Notes: a model not told the origin generated them from the sequence alone. DNA of 64,000 bases from CAZCAC01 sp964496575 (GCA_964496575.1 CAZCAC010000025.1:1-64000); one strand, 5' to 3'; counted from the stretch's first letter, positions 1-8,829 are shown. Numbers and translations are program-made.

Positions 1-593
1 AACGACCAGTTCCCGCCGACGTGATTGAGGCCCGATTCGTGGTAGTCGATTCCGTAAAGGGTGGAGAATCGCGAGGGAAAGAGGTCGTCCTGGGTCCCGT
101 ACCCGCAGGTGTAGTTGACGATGCCGAGCTGGTCGTTGCCGTCCCAGACGAAGAACGGCCCGTAGTCGCGCGTGTAGATCGTGTCGGTCGGGATGTAGAG
201 GAAGTCGACGTTGACGAGCGGGACTCCGTGCGAGGTGAGGTAGCTCCGCCACGAGTTCTCCTCGGCGAGGTCGTCGACGGGGATGTACACCTGCGTGTCT
301 TCCTGCAGCTCGTCGATCAGGTTCCAGTTCCACCACAGGGTCATCACGCCCTCGGACGGCTCCCACTCCGCGACCGAGTGCACGGGCCCGGGAGGCTGCG
401 GGCTGCGCGGGAGCGAGAGTGGAAGCGGGCGTCGATCCGGCGTCCTCGGAATCGGTCGCTGCTGCTTCTCTCGGATCGAGGAGACCTGGCCAGTGCTCGG
501 CGCGGCGAGCCAGAGCAGCGCCAACGAGAGGGCGCAGATGCGCGGCAGGACTCCAGGGACACTCACGCGGGGAGCGACAGCTCTCTTCTCCAT
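1..593 (-). CDS. Secreted peptidylarginine/agmatine deiminase-family protein (C-terminus cut by window edge)
   Basis: The first 197 residues are visible; the rest lies beyond the left edge. Residues about 15-36 form a hydrophobic signal peptide, followed by a Pro/Arg-rich linker. From about residue 72 the sequence follows the N-terminal half of the PAD_porph family (bacterial peptidylarginine deiminases and agmatine deiminases): an SVAEWEPSEGVM segment, then IPTDTIYTRDYGPFF at 134-148 and a GGN at 193-195. The family hydrolyses a guanidinium group (protein arginine or agmatine) to a ureido group using an Asp/His/Cys set; the Arg-Asp of TRDYGP belongs to that site, while the later His and Cys are off-window. 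The signal peptide favours an exported enzyme acting on peptides over cytoplasmic agmatine deiminase. ATG at 593 has GGAGA about 7 nt upstream. Family is confident, substrate is not. Confidence 0.85.
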   Translation of the reverse strand, partial: MEKRAVAPRVSVPGVLPRICALSLALLWLAAPSTGQVSSIREKQQRPIPRTPDRRPLPLSLPRSPQPPGPVHSVAEWEPSEGVMTLWWNWNLIDELQEDTQVYIPVDDLAEENSWRSYLTSHGVPLVNVDFLYIPTDTIYTRDYGPFFVWDGNDQLGIVNYTCGYGTQDDLFPSRFSTLYGIDYHESGLNHVGGNWS

Positions 594-797
594 GGCAGGT
601 CTCCGTCTCGAAGCGGGGTGACGACGCTCCGAGCCGCACTCGCGGCGCCCTCGAGAGCGTCCATCCATCATCCGATGATAGGGGGACAGCGCCATCACGG
701 GGTTTCGCCCCTGCGATTCTGTGAACCGTCCCGGTGGCCGGTACGGATCCGGAGCGATCGATGGTGGCCAGGGACCCCGGGGAAGGTCGACTCGCCC

Positions 798-2921
798 CTA
801 TCGTGGTTCGAGGTTCAGCTCCACCGCGGTCTCCTCCCCCGCGCGTATCTCGATCGTCGCGTCGCGGGCGTGGAAGCCGGGGCACCCGACCCGCACTGTG
901 TACCGCCCGGGCTCGAGCAACAGCCGGCACCGATACTCCTCGTCGGGGAGGAGGCGGTATCCGTGGTATCCCTCCGGGGGGTCGTGCGCGAACGAGCAGG
1001 ACCACCAGTACTCCTCGTCCTGTCGCTCCGCGTCCTGTCGCTCCGCGTCCGCGACGATGCGGCGTACGTGGGCCTGCGCGCCGTGCACGCTCTGGAAGAG
1101 CGCACTCGCCGCGGGTTCGAGTGCGGGCGAGGGTACCCCGGTCCCGTCGCGAGGGAAGGAGCCGGGCGCGGCGCGCCAGATGAGGCGGAAGCGACCACCG
1201 GCGTGGGGGCGAAGCCGCAGCTCGCGCTCGCCGCCCGCCGGGACCTCCACGCCGCGGACCGGCGCGAGGAGCAACTCGTGGGCGTCGAGGCGCTGGAACG
1301 TATCCAGCTCGATCTCGACGTCGTAGACCCCCGCCGTGACGCGCCACCACCCCTCGGCATCGGTGTCCTTCCAGGAGAGCAGCTCCAGGGATTCGTCGGT
1401 CTCGGGGTGGAGCAGACGCACGACACCTTCTCGAAGGACCGAGCCGTCACGGCCGTGGATGACCACGCGCAGCCGGCCCGAGCCCGCCTCCGCTGCGAGG
1501 ACGAGCCGTCGACGAAGCTCCTCGACGTCCATGGGGACGTCGAACGCCTCCGTCACGGTGCTGACGCCCCTCACGCCGGCGCTGAGTCGATAGGCGAGAC
1601 CGGGGGAGACCTCGAAGTCGACCGTTCCATCCTCGGCCGTCGTTCCGAAGCGCTGGTCCACCACCGAGGGCTGGCCGTCCTCCACGCGCTCCACCTCGTC
1701 GCACTTCACCGAGACACAGGGGATGGCCGTTCCCTCCATGTCGACGAGCTCGACGACCAGGCGCGGGAAGTCGACGACGACCTCTATGCCGCGCGCGCCC
1801 GCCAGGTACCAGACGTCGACCTTCCGCCCCGAGTACACCTTGCCGGTGCCCGCGCGCGAGGTGGCGTAGACGACGTACGCGCCTGGCGCGAGCCCCGCCA
1901 GGTGAAACGCACCCTGCGCGTCGGTCGTGCACCTCCCGACGGGCAAGCCGAGCTCGTCATCGGGCTCCTGGAACTGGTAGTGCTGTCGCGCCTGCACCGC
2001 CTCGACACCACGCTCGACCTCGGCCGCGACTACCAGTACCCCGGGAGCCGGTCGGCCGTCGCGGAAGACGGCGCGTCCGTCGAGGGTCCCGAGTGGTTTC
2101 AAGGGTATGTCTCCGAGATCGAGGTCGCCCGCACCCTCGTCCCGTTCGATGGGGGACACGACGGCGATGCCGTGTTGCCAGGAGCGAGCGGAGAGCAGCC
2201 GCGGCTCGCCCTTCCGTGCGAAGCGGAAGCCGCCGCTGGTGGCCGATCGCGTGAACGAATCGACCACCAGGCCGGGAACATCGCTCAACCCGTGAACGAG
2301 GCGCACGTGAGCCCCGGCTACCGGGGCACCCGCCGGATCGACGATCCGACCGAGCAGCCGGCGACCCGGTTCGAGCGTCAGGTTCACCTCGACGTCCTCG
2401 AGCGGTTCGGCCGGCGGGGGCCAGTCGTTCCAGCTCCGTCGCGCACCGGCGTACCCGGCTCGTTCGGCGGAGACGATGAGCGCGCGGCCACGAACGGTCA
2501 GGGGGTGAATGGCGGTGAGCTCCGGGCACTCGAAGCGGTAGAGCCCCTCCGCGTCGGTCGTTCCACTGCCCAGCGGGCGATCCTCGAGACCGGACCATAC
2601 CGCTGCGACGCGCACCCCGGAGACGGCGACCCCCTCGTCGTCGCGCACGCAGCCGTGGACCGCGGGGGCCACGACGTCCACGGTGTGTTCCTGTTCGACC
2701 GTCGGGAGGTCACCTGGTGCGTGTTCGACCGCAGCACGCGGGCCGGACGCCTGATCGAGTCCTGCTCCGGTGGGGGGGAGTCCGGGCGCGGAGGCGACGG
2801 GAGGCTCCGCGCCGGTTGCATCGATTGCGGACTCCGCGCCGGGCGACGGGAAGAGGCCCCGAATCGCGAGCCAGCCCAGGAAGATCGCGGCGAGGGCCAG
2901 CACGGCGCGTAGCGTTTTCAT
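798..2921 (-). CDS. Membrane-anchored protein with tandem carboxypeptidase-regulatory (Ig-like) domains
   Basis: A 707-residue protein. It opens with a short basic stretch and one hydrophobic segment (residues about 4-24), a signal anchor or uncleaved signal peptide, then a Pro/Ala-rich linker. The rest is a series of β-sandwich units of the CarboxypepD_reg/transthyretin-like type. The recurring signature is a hydrophobic strand, Gly-x-Val, then D-x-x-G-x-Y/F-x-F or G-x-Y-x-V, for example DAEGLYRFECP, PGAYVVYATSRA and LEPGRYTVRVGCPG near the C-terminus. Such domains are structural or carbohydrate/protein-binding modules in exported proteins; no catalytic motif is visible. ATG at 2921 is preferred over an upstream in-frame Met (2957) because GAGGT lies 4-8 nt before it and the signal segment then begins the protein. 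Specific function unknown. Confidence 0.8.
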   Translation of the reverse strand: MKTLRAVLALAAIFLGWLAIRGLFPSPGAESAIDATGAEPPVASAPGLPPTGAGLDQASGPRAAVEHAPGDLPTVEQEHTVDVVAPAVHGCVRDDEGVAVSGVRVAAVWSGLEDRPLGSGTTDAEGLYRFECPELTAIHPLTVRGRALIVSAERAGYAGARRSWNDWPPPAEPLEDVEVNLTLEPGRRLLGRIVDPAGAPVAGAHVRLVHGLSDVPGLVVDSFTRSATSGGFRFARKGEPRLLSARSWQHGIAVVSPIERDEGAGDLDLGDIPLKPLGTLDGRAVFRDGRPAPGVLVVAAEVERGVEAVQARQHYQFQEPDDELGLPVGRCTTDAQGAFHLAGLAPGAYVVYATSRAGTGKVYSGRKVDVWYLAGARGIEVVVDFPRLVVELVDMEGTAIPCVSVKCDEVERVEDGQPSVVDQRFGTTAEDGTVDFEVSPGLAYRLSAGVRGVSTVTEAFDVPMDVEELRRRLVLAAEAGSGRLRVVIHGRDGSVLREGVVRLLHPETDESLELLSWKDTDAEGWWRVTAGVYDVEIELDTFQRLDAHELLLAPVRGVEVPAGGERELRLRPHAGGRFRLIWRAAPGSFPRDGTGVPSPALEPAASALFQSVHGAQAHVRRIVADAERQDAERQDEEYWWSCSFAHDPPEGYHGYRLLPDEEYRCRLLLEPGRYTVRVGCPGFHARDATIEIRAGEETAVELNLEPR

Positions 2922-2990
2922 TCGCACCTCGTTCCACCGCCTAGTGCCATCTCGCACGTCATGCCGATACGGCTCCGCGTTCGATCCCTC

Positions 2991-4058
2991 TCACAACTCG
3001 ATACTCTGTAGCTGAGCGCCTCGCTTCCACAACCCCTCGAAGGCGCTCCTCAGGTGCTGATAGTGAAGCTCTTCCCGCAGTGGTGAGATACGGACGACCG
3101 GTCTTCCCTGGTAGTCGGAGGACCGGTTCTCGGGCGATACGATCCGGGGGTATTCCACGTAGACACAAGAGCGCTCGCCGACCTCGTGCGGGTTCACGAA
3201 AAGGAGGGCGAGAGGAAGCCGGACGTCCAGTGCGCGTGCTTCGATCGTCTCCCCGTCGCGCGGGAGCAGCTCAGCCTTGAGAAAGGTCTCCACCTTGCTG
3301 GCATAGGCCTTGAAGTCGTCCTTCGGATCGAAGGCCCACGTCTCCCAGTCGTGCTGATGACTCCGAAACGCCTCGCTCGCGGGATTCAGGACGAGGAAGC
3401 GGCTCCTGGAATCGGAGGGCTCCTCGGCGAGGGCCTCGATCCGGTCGAAGTCGTGCCACCATCCAGACCCCGACCGGGTCAGCAGCCAGACGGAAGCGGC
3501 CCCGTCCAGTGACTTTCGTATCTCCGGGGAGATGCTGTTGAACGGCCGGAGGACCTTTTCGACATCGGATTCCACGGGAGGCACACCCAGGTCCAGAATC
3601 CTGTCGATCTCCTCATCCAGCTTCGTGACGACGTCTGTCCACGCCCGGGCGCTCTTCCCCCACTCCGTCACGGGGCGGGCGTTGCCGGGCAGCACGTTGA
3701 GCTCATTCACCACGGTTCTCTCGTAGCGACTCGGCTCGACGATGATCGGGGCGACCACGCATCTCCCGTCCTTTCGAGAGGTCATCGCGATATCGAGCTC
3801 CTCCATACACCAATCCGACGCGAGGTACTGCGCCGTGATCAGCGGCACCACGAGATCAGCCTTCCCGAGTTTCTCCCTGATCTTGTGATCATAGTCCTCG
3901 CCAGGTCGAAGTGCCGTATCGGACCAGTACTCCACGGGCATTGACCGAAGTACGGGAGCCATGGAGACGTCCAGTCTCGTTCTGTGCCTTTCGTCCTCGT
4001 GAGAGTAAGACACGAAGACGTTGATTCTGTCCGAGGTACTGTCTGGGCGAATGCTCAT
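2991..4058 (-). CDS. TIR-domain protein with uncharacterised C-terminal domain
   Basis: A 355-residue soluble protein. Residues about 11-140 are a TIR domain: INVFVSYSHEDE (box 1) at 12-23, then SDWCMEEL at 81-88. E87 sits where NAD-cleaving TIR domains carry their catalytic Glu. Bacterial TIR domains are commonly NAD(P) hydrolases or make cyclic ADP-ribose signals in antiphage defence; here that is inference from the family. Residues about 195-355 form a second domain with a FLVLNPASEAF strand-loop, an Arg-rich strand (ALDVRLPLALLF) and a terminal SAFEGLWKRG helix. It loosely recalls sensor domains (DUF5919-like) that end in F-x-x-L-W, but I cannot assign it. No companion defence gene (ThsA, Argonaute, STAND) is adjacent. 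Start ATG 4058 is chosen over 4172 because the TIR fold begins there and GGAG lies 12-15 nt upstream. Confidence 0.85.
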   Translation of the reverse strand: MSIRPDSTSDRINVFVSYSHEDERHRTRLDVSMAPVLRSMPVEYWSDTALRPGEDYDHKIREKLGKADLVVPLITAQYLASDWCMEELDIAMTSRKDGRCVVAPIIVEPSRYERTVVNELNVLPGNARPVTEWGKSARAWTDVVTKLDEEIDRILDLGVPPVESDVEKVLRPFNSISPEIRKSLDGAASVWLLTRSGSGWWHDFDRIEALAEEPSDSRSRFLVLNPASEAFRSHQHDWETWAFDPKDDFKAYASKVETFLKAELLPRDGETIEARALDVRLPLALLFVNPHEVGERSCVYVEYPRIVSPENRSSDYQGRPVVRISPLREELHYQHLRSAFEGLWKRGAQLQSIEL

Positions 4059-4398
4059 GGCTCGGTCTGCTCCACGAGGGTGGAGATCATGTGTTCCGCA
4101 GGCACGGCTGACTGTCGCTGGTGACACGGACCGCCCGTGGGGGCGCTCGTCCCTCCTCTCGACTTCGAGCATCTTAGTGTACCCGGACCCGCCCCGTCAT
4201 CCGGTCATCCCCCTCGACCCACGCTGGGCGTGGACGACCCCCGATCACTGGCTCGAGTTTCCCCCTTTTCCGAGCTCCGACCGGGCTTTGCGGTGCCTCT
4301 GGAGGAAGAAGGTCGACCTCCCGTCGTCCAACCTTGCGAATCCGAGTTCAGACACCGCGCGCACCGGCGCGAGACCCAAGCTCGAGGAAGGTGAAACC
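4059..4398. other. Divergent intergenic region between the TIR gene and a small secreted protein gene
   Basis: 340 bp with no supportable gene. It must hold the promoters of both flanking genes. An open frame runs through it in phase with the downstream gene, but it lacks a good ribosome site and hydrophobic start, so I treat it as non-coding. No clear repeat or terminator is seen. Confidence 0.5.
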
Positions 4399-4866
4399 GT
4401 GTTGAAGTTCCACGAGACCGCGTCCCTATGCCTGATCACCGGCATCTTCTGCCTCGCCGGGCTGGCCCCGGTGCAGCGCCCGGGAAGCCAGGCGACCGCG
4501 AACCTCACCTCGTTGCGCGGTCTCTCCCGCACCGAGGTGCTCGATCGACTCGGTGTTCCGATGTCCGTATCCGCGGCACCCGGCGCGACCGTCTTCACCT
4601 ACTCGTCCTCGTCCGAGGGGCTGGAGGTGGTCTTCCACGATGGCGTCGCCGTGCACGTCGCGAATCCCTCAGCGGCTCCCGAGAGCCGCGGGCCGGTCCC
4701 GAAAAGCCGGATCTACCCGGGACAACCGGTCCGGGAGCTCGTCCTGATCATGGGGGCATCGACGAGCCACACCTCCGGGGGTGGTGTGCTCGAGCTCCAG
4801 CTCGACTCGCGCGAGGTGGTGCACCTGGCCGGCGGAATCGTGATCGGAATCGACGCGGCGGAGTGA
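4399..4866 (+). CDS. Small secreted protein with a BamE/SmpA-like fold
   Basis: A 155-residue protein beginning at GTG 4399, preceded at 7-nt spacing by GAGGAAGG, a near-perfect Shine-Dalgarno. Residues 1-25 are a signal peptide with a long hydrophobic core. The mature part contains LRGLSRTEVLDRLGVP followed by an FTYSSSSEGLEVVFHDGVAV strand pair, the pattern of SmpA/OmlA (BamE-like) domains: a short helix-turn-helix with LG-x-P, then β-strands. A second, weaker copy (IYPGQPVRELVLIMG) follows, so it may hold two such units. Similar proteins are envelope accessory or protease-inhibitor-like proteins. There is no lipobox Cys. Function not assigned. Confidence 0.7.
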   Translation: MLKFHETASLCLITGIFCLAGLAPVQRPGSQATANLTSLRGLSRTEVLDRLGVPMSVSAAPGATVFTYSSSSEGLEVVFHDGVAVHVANPSAAPESRGPVPKSRIYPGQPVRELVLIMGASTSHTSGGGVLELQLDSREVVHLAGGIVIGIDAAE

Positions 4867-4930
4867 GTCCTGCCTCGAAATCGGTGGCGGTGCTCCGGGC
4901 GTCCGGGATGGCAGTGCTCTCCGACCTCAC

Positions 4931-6199
4931 CTACGGCTCCAGGCCGTGACGCTCGCCCAGCGCGAGCAGGTGCCGGGACTGAATGCAACGGCCGAAGGTC
5001 GACCCCGCCATTCGCCTGGTCACGATGCCGACGACTCGCCCTCGAGCGTCGACGACGGGGCCGCCGCTGCTGCCGCCCACGACCGGGGCGTTGATCAGTA
5101 GCGGGTCCTCGACCTTGCTGACCTCGCCGACCGAGACGGTGGGGATCGCGCGGCCGTCCTCGAGCAGACCGGGACCGTCCGGGAAGCCGAGCACGAGGAC
5201 CGGCTCGAGCGTCTCGGCCCGGGCGGCGGGGCGACGCAACGGGAGTGCGTCGACGGGTTCGGTCACCCGGGCCCGGAGCAGCGCCAGGTCCGCACTGTCG
5301 TTCTCGTGCAGGAGGGCCGTGACGCGACGCCCGTCCTTGCCCACGAGAGGCTGCTCCGTCAGGCTGTCCCGCGCGAGCGCGACGATGTGCAGCGTCCCGG
5401 TGCGGGAGTCGTAGCCCCGCCTCGGATCGCGCTGGCCTCGATCATTGGCGATGCGAGCGCCCGCCCGAAACGCCACGACGCGCACCGACGACTCGTCGAC
5501 CGTGAAACCTTCCTGGATCAGGCGGGCGGGCTCGCCGGGGAACTTCCACGGCTCGAGCACGTGCTTGTTCGTCGCGATCAGCCCGTCGGGGGTCACGAAG
5601 AACCCCGTACCCGTGCTACGCCGTCGCGACTTCCGCGACCCGTTGCGCAGCTCGTAGTCGACCTGGATCAGCACCAGGGAGGTACGCGCGCGCTCCTCCA
5701 CTCCCTTCCAGGTCGCCGCGGCCTCCGCGCCTCCGCCGAGGGTCCCCGTCAGCACCCAGCTCAGGCAGAGGGTCACCACGACGGCGGCGATCCCGACCGC
5801 CAGGCCCCAGCGCCACCGTCCGCCTCGCGTGTGCCGGTGCAGGTTCATCTCCTGTTCGACGGCGACGACGATGCTCGCGTACTCCAGCCGGGAGATGCCG
5901 ATGGCCCGGGCGACGCGCTTGAGCAGGCGCCTCTCGCTCCGGCACAGGCCGTCCTCGGAACACGCGACGCGCACCAGCATCCGGAGCAGGTGCGCGCGCT
6001 GCTCTGGCGCCGCCTCCCGCCACACCCCCGTCTCCTCGAGCAACGAGGCGGACGCCGCGTCATCCGCGGTCAACGGATCGGCGTCGAGACCGAGGGCGAC
6101 ACGGTAGCGGTCGATGAGGGCCCGCTCTTCCTCGCCCAGACACCCATCCGCACAGGCGATGGCGAGCAGCAAGCGGTACGCCGCGTGCGACGTTTCCAT
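4931..6199 (-). CDS. Membrane-anchored trypsin-like serine protease with N-terminal TerB-like domain
   Basis: A 422-residue protein. Residues 1-125 are helical with two Asp/Glu-rich loops (ACADGCLGEEE and ACSEDGLCRSE), the signature of tellurite-resistance TerB-like domains. A single transmembrane helix spans about 131-153. Residues about 170-422 are a trypsin-like (HtrA/S1C-type) protease: His in ATNKHVLEP (H213), Asp in NDSADLALLR (D304) and Ser in GGSSGGPVV (S378). The triad is complete. No PDZ domain follows, unlike canonical DegP. The predicted topology puts the TerB-like part in the cytoplasm and the protease outside. The ATG at 6199 has GGAGG only 1 nt upstream, so the true start could be slightly different. 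The gene lies 104 bp downstream of the citrate synthase pair on the same strand. Confidence 0.85.
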   Translation of the reverse strand: METSHAAYRLLLAIACADGCLGEEERALIDRYRVALGLDADPLTADDAASASLLEETGVWREAAPEQRAHLLRMLVRVACSEDGLCRSERRLLKRVARAIGISRLEYASIVVAVEQEMNLHRHTRGGRWRWGLAVGIAAVVVTLCLSWVLTGTLGGGAEAAATWKGVEERARTSLVLIQVDYELRNGSRKSRRRSTGTGFFVTPDGLIATNKHVLEPWKFPGEPARLIQEGFTVDESSVRVVAFRAGARIANDRGQRDPRRGYDSRTGTLHIVALARDSLTEQPLVGKDGRRVTALLHENDSADLALLRARVTEPVDALPLRRPAARAETLEPVLVLGFPDGPGLLEDGRAIPTVSVGEVSKVEDPLLINAPVVGGSSGGPVVDARGRVVGIVTRRMAGSTFGRCIQSRHLLALGERHGLEP

Positions 6200-6303
6200 G
6201 CCTCCGATGATAGCTCGGGACGAGCCGGGTGCCGACCGACGTACCGGCGATTCCCGAAACGTCTCGACGCCTCGCCGGTGCCCGTCGCCGTGCCTCTTCC
6301 GGC

Positions 6304-7431
6304 TCAGCTTCCCGGGACGAAGACCGCGCCGGGCTCGATCATCGGACCATCGGGTAGGTACTCGAGACAGTGCGCCATCCAGCCGGTCTGGATCGCGAGG
6401 CAGAAGGGGATGGGGAATGCGCTGACCGGGAGACCGATCGGGTGGTAGAGCAGGCCCGTAATCGAGTCCACGTTGGCGTGGATGCCCCGGGGACCGAGGG
6501 CTCGCTCCACCTCTTCGCGCAGGGCGAGCCAGGTCGCCCAGCGATCGGTCATCCCGCGCCGCGCGAGGAGGGCCTCCGCCAGCGGCTCGAGCGCGCGCAC
6601 GCGCGGGTCGGGACAGCGGTAGATGCGGTGGCCGAAGCCGGGGAAGCGAAAGCCCCGGGCCAGCGCTCGGTGGACCCACTCGCGCGCCTCGTCGGGACCG
6701 GACAGCCGCGCGAGCATCTCGAAGGCGAGCTGGTTCGCGCCGCCGTGGCGCGCCCCCGACAGCGCACCCATCCCGGCCAGCACCGCCGAGCCGAGGTCGG
6801 CGCCGGTGGAGATCACCACCAGCGCCGCGAAGGCCGCCGCGTGCAAGCCGTGCTCGGCCTGGACGATCAGGCTGGCCTCGAAAGCGCGGGCCTCCAGCTC
6901 GCCCGGCACTTCGCCGAGCGCCTGGTACAGGAAGTTGGCCGCGTACCCGAGCTCTGCTCTCGGCGGAACGGGTGCTCGTCCCTCGAGGTGGCGGATCGCC
7001 GCCGCGGCCAGTTCCGCGGTCCAGGCGAGAATGCGGCCCGCGCGGCGACGTTGCGCTTCGAGCGAGTTGTCCTCCGCCTCCGGCGTGTGGCACGCGGCCA
7101 CGGTCAGCATCGTCCGGTACTGCGCCAGGGGATGAGCCCGGCGTGGGAGACGGGCGAGGGCGGCGAAGGCCTCGCGAGGCGGACCTCGCCAGCTGCGGAG
7201 CTCGGTCTCCCACTCCGCGAGCTGGCCGGGATCGGGCAGCTCGCCGTGCAGCAAGAGGTAGGTCGTCGCCTCGAAGGAGACCGCGCCGACGAGATCGTCG
7301 ATGGCGTAGCCGCGGTAGCGCAGGCGACCACGCTCTCCATCGATCTCGGCGATCGTCGTATCGCCGGCGACGAGCCCCTCGAGTCCCCGCGAATAGGTCT
7401 GCGGGGAAGGAACGGAGCTGGCGCCGATCAC
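6304..7431 (-). CDS. Citrate synthase-family subunit retaining the catalytic His/His/Asp but lacking substrate arginines
   Basis: A 375-residue citrate/methylcitrate synthase homologue of normal length for the short bacterial type. By alignment to the pig heart enzyme, the catalytic residues are present: H229 (GARHGGANQ, pig H274), H268 with R277 (FGHRIYRCPDPR, pig H320 and R329) and D322 (ANVDS, pig D375). Two substrate carboxylate-binding arginines are missing: I347 replaces pig R401 (FCLAIQTGW versus FAxSRxxGW) and E366 replaces pig R421', the residue donated by the partner subunit (IEPG versus IRPR). The GTG start overlaps the stop of the upstream paralogue by 4 nt (GTGA), implying translational coupling and equimolar synthesis. 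See findings for the proposed heteromer. Reaction in the family: oxaloacetate plus acetyl-CoA to citrate. Confidence 0.88.
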   Translation of the reverse strand: MIGASSVPSPQTYSRGLEGLVAGDTTIAEIDGERGRLRYRGYAIDDLVGAVSFEATTYLLLHGELPDPGQLAEWETELRSWRGPPREAFAALARLPRRAHPLAQYRTMLTVAACHTPEAEDNSLEAQRRRAGRILAWTAELAAAAIRHLEGRAPVPPRAELGYAANFLYQALGEVPGELEARAFEASLIVQAEHGLHAAAFAALVVISTGADLGSAVLAGMGALSGARHGGANQLAFEMLARLSGPDEAREWVHRALARGFRFPGFGHRIYRCPDPRVRALEPLAEALLARRGMTDRWATWLALREEVERALGPRGIHANVDSITGLLYHPIGLPVSAFPIPFCLAIQTGWMAHCLEYLPDGPMIEPGAVFVPGS

Positions 7432-8630
7432 GGTTGCGCCTCCGGCAGGAGCCCACGCTCGGCCGCTCCGACGTAGCGGCTTCGCGGGCGAATGAGACGG
7501 ATGGTGTCGATCGCCTCGCGAACCAGCGCGACCAGTCCCGCCATCCGGCCGACGGCGAAGAGGCAGGGGACCATCGCCGCGTCAGCGCCGAGCAGGTGGA
7601 AGATCGGCGCGGCGTAGAAGTTGATGTTGACGTGCACGCCGCGCGGAGCGAGGGAGGCGGTGGCGGCGGTCTCGATGGCGAGCGCGCGTTCGAAGACATC
7701 CGTCCTTCCGTACCGCCGGGCGAGAGCGGCGAGCTCGCGGCGCAGGATCACGGCTCTCGGGTCGGGCAGGTGGTAGCTCCGGTGCCCGAAGCCGGCGATC
7801 GATCGGCCGTCATTCAGCCTCTGCTTCACCAGGTCGGGGGCGCTCTCGGCTCGCTCGAGCGCGCCGAGCTGCTCCATCACCGCCTCTCCGGCGCCTCCCT
7901 GGCGCGGACCGCGCAGCGCCGAGAGGCCGGCGACCACGTTGAAGTACGGGTCGGCGAGGCAGGAGGCGACGATCATCGAGGTGAAGGTGGGCGCGTCCAG
8001 GCCGTGCGCGGCGTAGAGGATCCACAGGAGGTCGAGCAGCCGCGTATCCTCTGGATCCGGCTCCCCGTCGCGGAGTGTGGAGAGCAGGCCGCCCGCGAGG
8101 CTCGTCTCCGGATCCGGCGCCGACGCCGGCCGACCCGCCCGGTGGGCACCGATCACGGCGACCAGCGAGGCCACCTGGCCGACGATGCGCAGCTCCCGCC
8201 AGTGCCGGTCACCGGTGAGGTCGTCATCGACCGAGAGCTCGTGACAGCCGAGCGCCGAGACGCCGGCGCGCAGGAGCCGGGTGGGGTGGATCCCTGGATC
8301 GAGGTCCTGGATCAGCGTGATCACGTCCTCGGGGAGCTCGCGACCGGTGCGGAGCTTCTCCCGGAAACCCTGGTAGCCGGCCTCGTCCTCCTCGGCCGCG
8401 GAGCCGGTGATCAGGAGGAAGGCGACCTCCTCGAAGGAGCTGCCCAGGGCGAGCAGCTCGACCGGTCGTCCGCGGTAGCCGAGGCTCCCGCTGGCGGGAT
8501 CGAGCCACATCACCTCGGTGGTCGTCGCGATGACGCCGGCGAGGCCGGCGCCGACCTCGGTCGTCACCGGCCACTCGAGCTCCTCGGCCCGCCAGTCGAA
8601 CGTGGAGGTGAGCGTGCGCTTGGTGGTCAC
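7428..8630 (-). CDS. Citrate synthase-family subunit lacking catalytic His/Asp but retaining substrate arginines
   Basis: A 400-residue citrate synthase paralogue, first gene of an overlapping pair. The fold markers are present (LGYRGRPVELLA near the N-terminus, AGFGHRSYHLPDPR at 279-292). The pig H274 position is Q244 (GPRQGGAGE) and the D375 position is N337 (NINFY), so it should be inactive alone. It does keep the arginines that its neighbour lacks: R362 (VGRMAG, pig R401) and R381 (LIRPRSRY, pig R421'). The GTG at 8630 is chosen because TAAGG lies about 10 nt upstream and the family-like sequence starts there; an in-frame Met further out (8705) would add 25 unconserved residues. Likely operon: this gene, the catalytic paralogue, then the protease. 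Confidence 0.85.
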   Translation of the reverse strand: MTTKRTLTSTFDWRAEELEWPVTTEVGAGLAGVIATTTEVMWLDPASGSLGYRGRPVELLALGSSFEEVAFLLITGSAAEEDEAGYQGFREKLRTGRELPEDVITLIQDLDPGIHPTRLLRAGVSALGCHELSVDDDLTGDRHWRELRIVGQVASLVAVIGAHRAGRPASAPDPETSLAGGLLSTLRDGEPDPEDTRLLDLLWILYAAHGLDAPTFTSMIVASCLADPYFNVVAGLSALRGPRQGGAGEAVMEQLGALERAESAPDLVKQRLNDGRSIAGFGHRSYHLPDPRAVILRRELAALARRYGRTDVFERALAIETAATASLAPRGVHVNINFYAAPIFHLLGADAAMVPCLFAVGRMAGLVALVREAIDTIRLIRPRSRYVGAAERGLLPEAQP

Positions 8631-8829
8631 GGGGCGTGACCTTACTCGAAAACACCCCGGTGGCGAAGACAGCGAGCCCCGGGGCTCGACGCGCCGGTCA
8701 GCCACGGATCGGCGTGAATGCTGCGACCGCCCCCGACGTAGAATGGTCGTCGGACGCCGGGGCTGGGGGTGGATCCACTCGAATCCACCCCGGTATCATC
8801 CCGGCCCGACGAACCCGCCGAGGTCCTCG

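Noticed and set aside
21..2912. 963-residue open frame on the + strand
   Set aside because: It lies antisense to the deiminase-family and Ig-like-domain genes, has no domain, signal or plausible start and is a shadow caused by high GC.
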